NCBI GenBank assembly: GCA_005881495.1
Contig: VBHI01000156.1
Location: 1-10,921, forward strand
Length of the DNA stretch: 10,921 nucleotides
Source of the DNA: Chloroflexota bacterium
GTDB taxonomy: Bacteria; Chloroflexota; Ktedonobacteria; Ktedonobacterales; Ktedonobacteraceae
Reading direction: 5' to 3'
Part shown: piece after piece, positions 7,084 through 10,921 of the stretch
Layout of the letters: every line of letters starts with the position of its first letter
Position numbering within the stretch: position 1 is the first letter of the stretch
Notes under the pieces: model-generated
Told to the model about the DNA's origin: nothing
Seen by the model: the letters and a program-made list of their open reading frames with translations, nothing else
Database searches by the model: none
Position numbers and translations under genes: made by a program

Positions 7084-9621
7084 ATGAATGAGCTTAAGAG
7101 GGGAAGAACGCCAGGAATGAAGATGCAGCCCCAGCAGCTAGCACAGGTACCAGCATTGACTTCGCAGGGTCTTTCTGAGGATGAGGTAGCTGCACGACGC
7201 GCGCAGGGTCTTGGCAATACTATGCCGGTGAAGACCAGCCGTTCTTATGTTCAGATAGCGCGAGAGAATATTTTTAACCCGATTAATAATCTGTTGTATA
7301 CGCTTGGGATCGCCCTGGCAGTGCTGGGAAAAATCAGCGATGCCCTCATCTCTGTCGGCGTCGTGTCGTTGAATGTCACAGTGAGCGTGATCCAGGAGGT
7401 GCGAGCGAAGCGGACGCTGGACCGGATCGCGGTGCTTACCAGGCCGAGTACGACTGTGATCCGCTCGGGAAAGGAGCGGTCTGTCGACCCTGGTGATATC
7501 GTCATGGGCGATATACTCCTGGTGCGTCCAGGCGATCAAATTGTCGTTGATGGGCCAGTTCTTTCTACTAATCGGCTTGACGTCGACGAGTCGTTGTTGA
7601 CGGGTAAGTCCAATCTCATAGAAAAGCGGCCAGGGGATCACCTCTATTCGGGTAGTTTTTGTGTCAACGGGAGCGCGTACTACCAGGCTGAAAAGGTCGG
7701 CGCACAGAGTGTCGCATATGGTCTAACCGTTGGGGCGCGTGCGTTTCGTCGCATCTACACACCGCTGCAGCGCGAGATCAGCCTGATCATCCGGATCATT
7801 TTACTCGTAGCGATCTTCCTAGAGTTTTTAATGGCGCTCAGCACGTTGTCCAATACGATTACGATTGTAGAGTTTGTACAACGGTCCGTTGTGATTACCG
7901 GTATTGTGCCCAATGGCCTGCTACTGGCGATTACGGTGGCCTATTCGCTGGGGGCATTACGTATTGTGGGGAAAGGGGCGCTGGTGCAACAAGCGAATGC
8001 AATTGAATCACTGAGCAATGTCGACGTGTTGTGTATGGATAAAACCGGGACGTTGACTACGAATGCCCTGAACCTCTCTGCTGTGCTTCCTCTGCATGGG
8101 GAGGATGAGGCTGAACTACGGCGCTTGCTTGGTGACTTTGTTGCCAGTGGCACTACCGGCAATGCCACCAGCAAGGCGATTGGAGCCGCATGTCCGGGAC
8201 AAAGGCGCCACGTCAAAGAGGAGATACCATTTTCCTCAGTGCATAAATGGAGTGGGGTAGTTCTTGATGATGAAGCGATGCGGGGTATTTATATTCTCGG
8301 CGCTGTAGAGATACTACAGCCGGCGCTATCCTCCCCAGACGATGAGCAGTTGCAGTTAAAGGTGCAAGAAGAGTCCGCAAAGGGATTACGTGTCTTACTG
8401 TTTGCTGCTGTTCCTGAGCTTGAACCGTTGCGCGATAACGACGACAAGCCCCGCTTGCCCAATGGGCTTGTTGCGCTCGGCCTGGTAATCCTACGCGATG
8501 AATTGCGCCCAGAAGCGCGAGAGACGTTAGAACGGTTTACCCAGGCGGGTATACAATTCAAGGTCATTTCAGGTGATAATCCACAGACAGTTGCTGCCCT
8601 GGCGAAACAGGTGGGATTGAGTGGGAATATCAACATCATCTCTGGTCTAGAGCTGGCAGGGATGGAGCCTGCCCAGTTCGCGCAGGCAGCCGAGGAAGCG
8701 ACGATTTTTGGGCGTATAACGCCACAGCAAAAGGAGCAACTGGTCCAGGTGTTACGAGAACGAGGTCATTATGTCGCGATGATTGGGGACGGAGTCAATG
8801 ATGTGCTTTCGCTTAAGAAGGCGAACCTGGGTATTGCGATGCAAAGTGGCAGTCAAGCGACACGCAGCGTCGCAGATATTGTCCTGCTGAAGGATACGTT
8901 CTCCTCGTTGCCGCCAGCGTTTCTTGAGGGACAGCGGATACGCAATGGGATGCAGAACATCTTTCAGCTATTCTTAGCGCGTATTCTCGCGGTCGCCATA
9001 CTGATCATTGAAATACTGGTAATTGGCGAATTTCCCTTTGCTTCCAAGCAGGTGTCGATCCTCACATTCCTGACCGTTGGCACTCCTGCAATCTTGCTGG
9101 CGTTATGGGCATATCCTGGAACAACGGAAGGCACAAGTAAGTGGCATGCGTTGTGGAGGTTTGTGCTGCCAGCTTCGCTCACCATAGGTATAATGGGACT
9201 TTTCGTCTATATTGGAGAATATTTCGTCACAGAGCTGATCAGATTCGCGACACCAGTGAGCCAGAATGCGCAAGAAGCACAACATGTAGAGGCTGTTGCA
9301 CGGATGGCGGCTCAAACGGCGCTCACGACATTTACGGTGCTCTGCGGGATTATCCTGATTATCTTTGTTGAGCCGCCCTCGAAATTCTGGGTGGGGAGTA
9401 ATCCACTACGTGGAGATAGACGCATCGTTCTCTTAGCTTTAACCATGTTTTTCACCTACGTGATATTGTTATTCATACCGCCGCTGCGTAATTTATTTAA
9501 CCTTACGGTCCTTGGTTTTTATGATTACCTTTTGATCGGACTGCTCGCGGTAGTATGGGTATTTGTCGTACGCTGGACCTGGCGCGCACGTTTCCTGGAG
9601 AGACTGCTGGCTATTAAATAG
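7084..9621 (+). CDS. P-type cation-transporting ATPase, CtpE-like
   Basis: This is an ATP-driven cation pump of the inner membrane, 845 residues. Landmarks in order: N-terminal cytosolic segment (GLSEDEVAARRAQGLGN, about 29-45), first membrane pair (about 66-105), actuator domain (about 110-215) with DESLLTGKS (168-176), membrane pair with IVPNG (274-278), phosphorylation site DKTGTLT with Asp319, a small nucleotide-binding domain (about 330-465), RDELR (471-475), SGDNP (496-500), GDGVND (568-573), and six C-terminal membrane helices (about 623-831). The short N-domain, VPNGLLLA in helix 4 and GDGVNDVLSLKKANLGIAM resemble CtpE, a Ca2+-transport-associated ATPase of mycobacteria; ion specificity here is inferred. 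The actuator motif normally reading TGES has Lys175 in place of Glu. ATG 7084 has no clear ribosome binding site; ATG 7123 (Met14) has AGGA 6 bases upstream and may be the true start. The gene ends 34 bases from the convergent glycerate kinase. Confidence 0.92.
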   Translation: MNELKRGRTPGMKMQPQQLAQVPALTSQGLSEDEVAARRAQGLGNTMPVKTSRSYVQIARENIFNPINNLLYTLGIALAVLGKISDALISVGVVSLNVTVSVIQEVRAKRTLDRIAVLTRPSTTVIRSGKERSVDPGDIVMGDILLVRPGDQIVVDGPVLSTNRLDVDESLLTGKSNLIEKRPGDHLYSGSFCVNGSAYYQAEKVGAQSVAYGLTVGARAFRRIYTPLQREISLIIRIILLVAIFLEFLMALSTLSNTITIVEFVQRSVVITGIVPNGLLLAITVAYSLGALRIVGKGALVQQANAIESLSNVDVLCMDKTGTLTTNALNLSAVLPLHGEDEAELRRLLGDFVASGTTGNATSKAIGAACPGQRRHVKEEIPFSSVHKWSGVVLDDEAMRGIYILGAVEILQPALSSPDDEQLQLKVQEESAKGLRVLLFAAVPELEPLRDNDDKPRLPNGLVALGLVILRDELRPEARETLERFTQAGIQFKVISGDNPQTVAALAKQVGLSGNINIISGLELAGMEPAQFAQAAEEATIFGRITPQQKEQLVQVLRERGHYVAMIGDGVNDVLSLKKANLGIAMQSGSQATRSVADIVLLKDTFSSLPPAFLEGQRIRNGMQNIFQLFLARILAVAILIIEILVIGEFPFASKQVSILTFLTVGTPAILLALWAYPGTTEGTSKWHALWRFVLPASLTIGIMGLFVYIGEYFVTELIRFATPVSQNAQEAQHVEAVARMAAQTALTTFTVLCGIILIIFVEPPSKFWVGSNPLRGDRRIVLLALTMFFTYVILLFIPPLRNLFNLTVLGFYDYLLIGLLAVVWVFVVRWTWRARFLERLLAIK

Positions 9622-9655
9622 GTAGGTAAGTACGTGTGTACGCGTGAGTGTATAT

Positions 9656-10804
9656 TCAGTGAGCTTTCAAGTTTGTGCCTACTTTAAGTAGCCTGAGGGT
9701 GCGTTCGGCGCTATCGGTGGTTAACTCTGCGGCGTGCTCCATAGCGTAAGGCAATGTCATGGGGCCTGAAGGCAACACGGCAACAGCATCTACACCAAGC
9801 GAATAGACAACCTGGTAGCCATTGCCCAGTCCGCCGGCGAGCGCCAGGACTGGTAGGCCGTAACGTTTTGCCAATGACGCGACGGCCCCGACACTTTTGC
9901 CATACGCGGTTTGTGAGTCCAATTGCCCCTCTGCCGTGATTACCAGGTCTGCCGTGCGCATTTGCTCTTCAAGCTGAACTGCCTCGAGCACGATCTGTGC
10001 GCCAGGGCGCAACGTGGCATGGAGAAAAGTCAACAGGCCTGCACCAAGTCCTCCCGCGGCGCCTGCTCCTGGAACATTACTGACGGTCAAGCCGAGATCC
10101 CGCTCGATGATTTGTGCGTAATGAGCAAGCGCTGCGTCTAATTGAACGACCATCTCAGGGGTGGCCCCTTTTTGAGGGCCGTAAACAGCTGATGCACCAG
10201 TAGGGCCATAGAGCGGATTGGTGACATCGCAAGCAACCTGGACGGTGCATTCTTGCAGGCGTGGATCTATGTTTGAGATGGAAATATGGGAGAGTGTTGC
10301 CAACCCTGCGCCGCCGCGTGCAATCTCTTTGCCATCGGCTGTCAGGAGTGCAGCACCAAGAGCCTGTGCCATTCCTGCGCCGCCATCGTTGGTGGCGCTG
10401 CCGCCAATACCGATGATGAAATGACGGCAGCCGGCATCCAAAGCTGCTTTGATTAGCTCACCTACGCCGTAGGTGGTGGTGATGCGTGGGTCGCGCTGGT
10501 CGGGTGGAACAAGGGGCAATCCGGCGCAGGCGGCCATTTCGATTGCTGCTGTGTGTCCGTCGCCGAGCAGTCCGAAGAAGGCCGCGACGGGAGTACCCAG
10601 CGGACCTGTCACTGTCCGCTGTACAAGGCTGCCGCTTGTGGCATCGACGAGCGCCTGTACCGTTCCTTCACCACCGTCGGCAACCGGGATTATTGTAATC
10701 TCAGCCTCTGGAAAGACCGACTTTGCTCCGGTGGCAATGGCCTGTCCGGCCTCGGCTGCCGTGAGACTTCCTTTGAGCGATTGGGGAGCGATGAGGATGC
10801 GCAT
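9656..10804 (-). CDS. Glycerate kinase (GarK/GlxK family)
   Basis: This cytosolic enzyme phosphorylates glycerate with ATP, feeding glyoxylate, serine or sugar-acid breakdown into glycolysis. The 382-residue product matches the family length and carries its motifs (numbered from the ATG at 10804): APQSLKGSL near the N-terminus (6-14, usually PDSFKG), PVADGGEGT (40-48), GIGGSATNDGGAGMAQALG (132-150), CDVTNPLYGPTGAS (192-205), YGPQKGA (208-214), GAGAAGGLGAGL (246-257) and TAEGQLDSQTAYGK (290-303). Members make 2- or 3-phosphoglycerate depending on subgroup, which I cannot settle. The start at 10804 is preferred over ATG 10813 because GGAG (10815-10818) lies 10 bases before the former but only 1 base before the latter. 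No other glycerate pathway gene is in view. Its upstream region is occupied by a putative insertion-element end, so its transcription may depend on that element. Confidence 0.93.
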   Translation of the reverse strand: MRILIAPQSLKGSLTAAEAGQAIATGAKSVFPEAEITIIPVADGGEGTVQALVDATSGSLVQRTVTGPLGTPVAAFFGLLGDGHTAAIEMAACAGLPLVPPDQRDPRITTTYGVGELIKAALDAGCRHFIIGIGGSATNDGGAGMAQALGAALLTADGKEIARGGAGLATLSHISISNIDPRLQECTVQVACDVTNPLYGPTGASAVYGPQKGATPEMVVQLDAALAHYAQIIERDLGLTVSNVPGAGAAGGLGAGLLTFLHATLRPGAQIVLEAVQLEEQMRTADLVITAEGQLDSQTAYGKSVGAVASLAKRYGLPVLALAGGLGNGYQVVYSLGVDAVAVLPSGPMTLPYAMEHAAELTTDSAERTLRLLKVGTNLKAH

Positions 10805-10818
10805 ACAGTACATACTCC

Positions 10819-10921
10819 GTCAATCACCCCACGGCTCAAGCCGGGGGCTTGTGTCTGTGCTCCACCGCAACTCTGCATACCGTTGCCGGTTCGCAGCTTT
10901 GGCTTCATCGCACGACACATC
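10819..10921 (-). mobile_element. Putative right end of an IS200/IS605-family (tnpB-type) element, truncated by window edge
   Basis: Reading the minus strand, AAGCCCCCGGCTTGAGCC followed by GTGGGG forms a hairpin (10827-10847: 4 bp CCCC/GGGG, a one-base bulge, 4 bp CGGC/GCCG, TTGA loop). Subterminal hairpins of the AAGCCC(C/A)CGGCTT-AGCCGTGGGG kind are typical of the 3' ends of IS605/IS1341-type elements, where they serve the Y1 transposase and end the omega RNA. One minus-strand frame is open from the window edge to a TGA at 10820-10822 (33 codons, last residues LEPWGD) and could be a TnpB tail; a second frame is also open, so I do not call a gene. Exact boundary, left end and transposase genes are outside or not determinable. 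Confidence 0.5.

Noticed and set aside
10690..10920. 76-codon minus-strand frame overlapping the glycerate kinase start
   Set aside because: It runs through the ribosome binding site and the first ~40 codons of the glycerate kinase in another frame, and crosses the putative element hairpin; at most its first part could be a TnpB tail.
1..10921. CRISPR array or tandem repeats
   Set aside because: No regularly spaced direct repeats were seen anywhere in the window.

Overview
The window is typical chromosomal DNA of a free-living, Gram-positive-like bacterium of middling GC content. It contains a lipobox lipoprotein, a signal-peptide/C-terminal-anchor exoprotein, a K+-independent membrane pyrophosphatase, a CBS-type family II pyrophosphatase and a CtpE-like P-type ATPase. 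This mix would fit Chloroflexota, perhaps a Ktedonobacteria-like soil lineage, but that placement is inference from gene content only. I see no rRNA, tRNA, CRISPR array or phage genes.

Left part (1-6796, all genes on the minus strand). At the left edge is the N-terminal end of a lipoprotein that probably carries a phospholipase D-like domain (228 to beyond 1). Next come a strong hairpin terminator (343-383) and hppA, a proton-pumping membrane pyrophosphatase (408-2714). Upstream of hppA lie a 262-base gap with a plausible promoter, a soluble CBS/DRTGG-containing manganese-type pyrophosphatase (2977-4629), and, only 5 bases further upstream, a secreted M28-type peptidase homologue with a PKD domain and a C-terminal membrane anchor (4635-6386). 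The peptidase and soluble pyrophosphatase look like one transcription unit, with hppA following on the same strand. A 66-codon gene of unknown function (6596-6796) precedes the peptidase; the gap between them holds two perfect short inverted repeats.

Right part. A divergent intergenic region (6797-7083) separates the 66-codon gene from a plus-strand P-type ATPase (7084-9621). The ATPase converges, 34 bases apart, on a minus-strand glycerate kinase (9656-10804). Just upstream of the glycerate kinase ribosome binding site, the last ~100 bases carry a hairpin resembling the right end of an IS200/IS605-family (tnpB-type) element, whose body would lie beyond the window.

Functionally, the clearest theme is pyrophosphate handling: a nucleotide-regulated cytosolic pyrophosphatase and an energy-conserving membrane pyrophosphatase lie in tandem. 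The points most worth a second look are two substitutions at normally invariant catalytic positions (TGES to TGKS in the P-type ATPase; the last zinc-ligand His to Gln in the M28 homologue) and the apparent insertion-element end abutting the glycerate kinase start.
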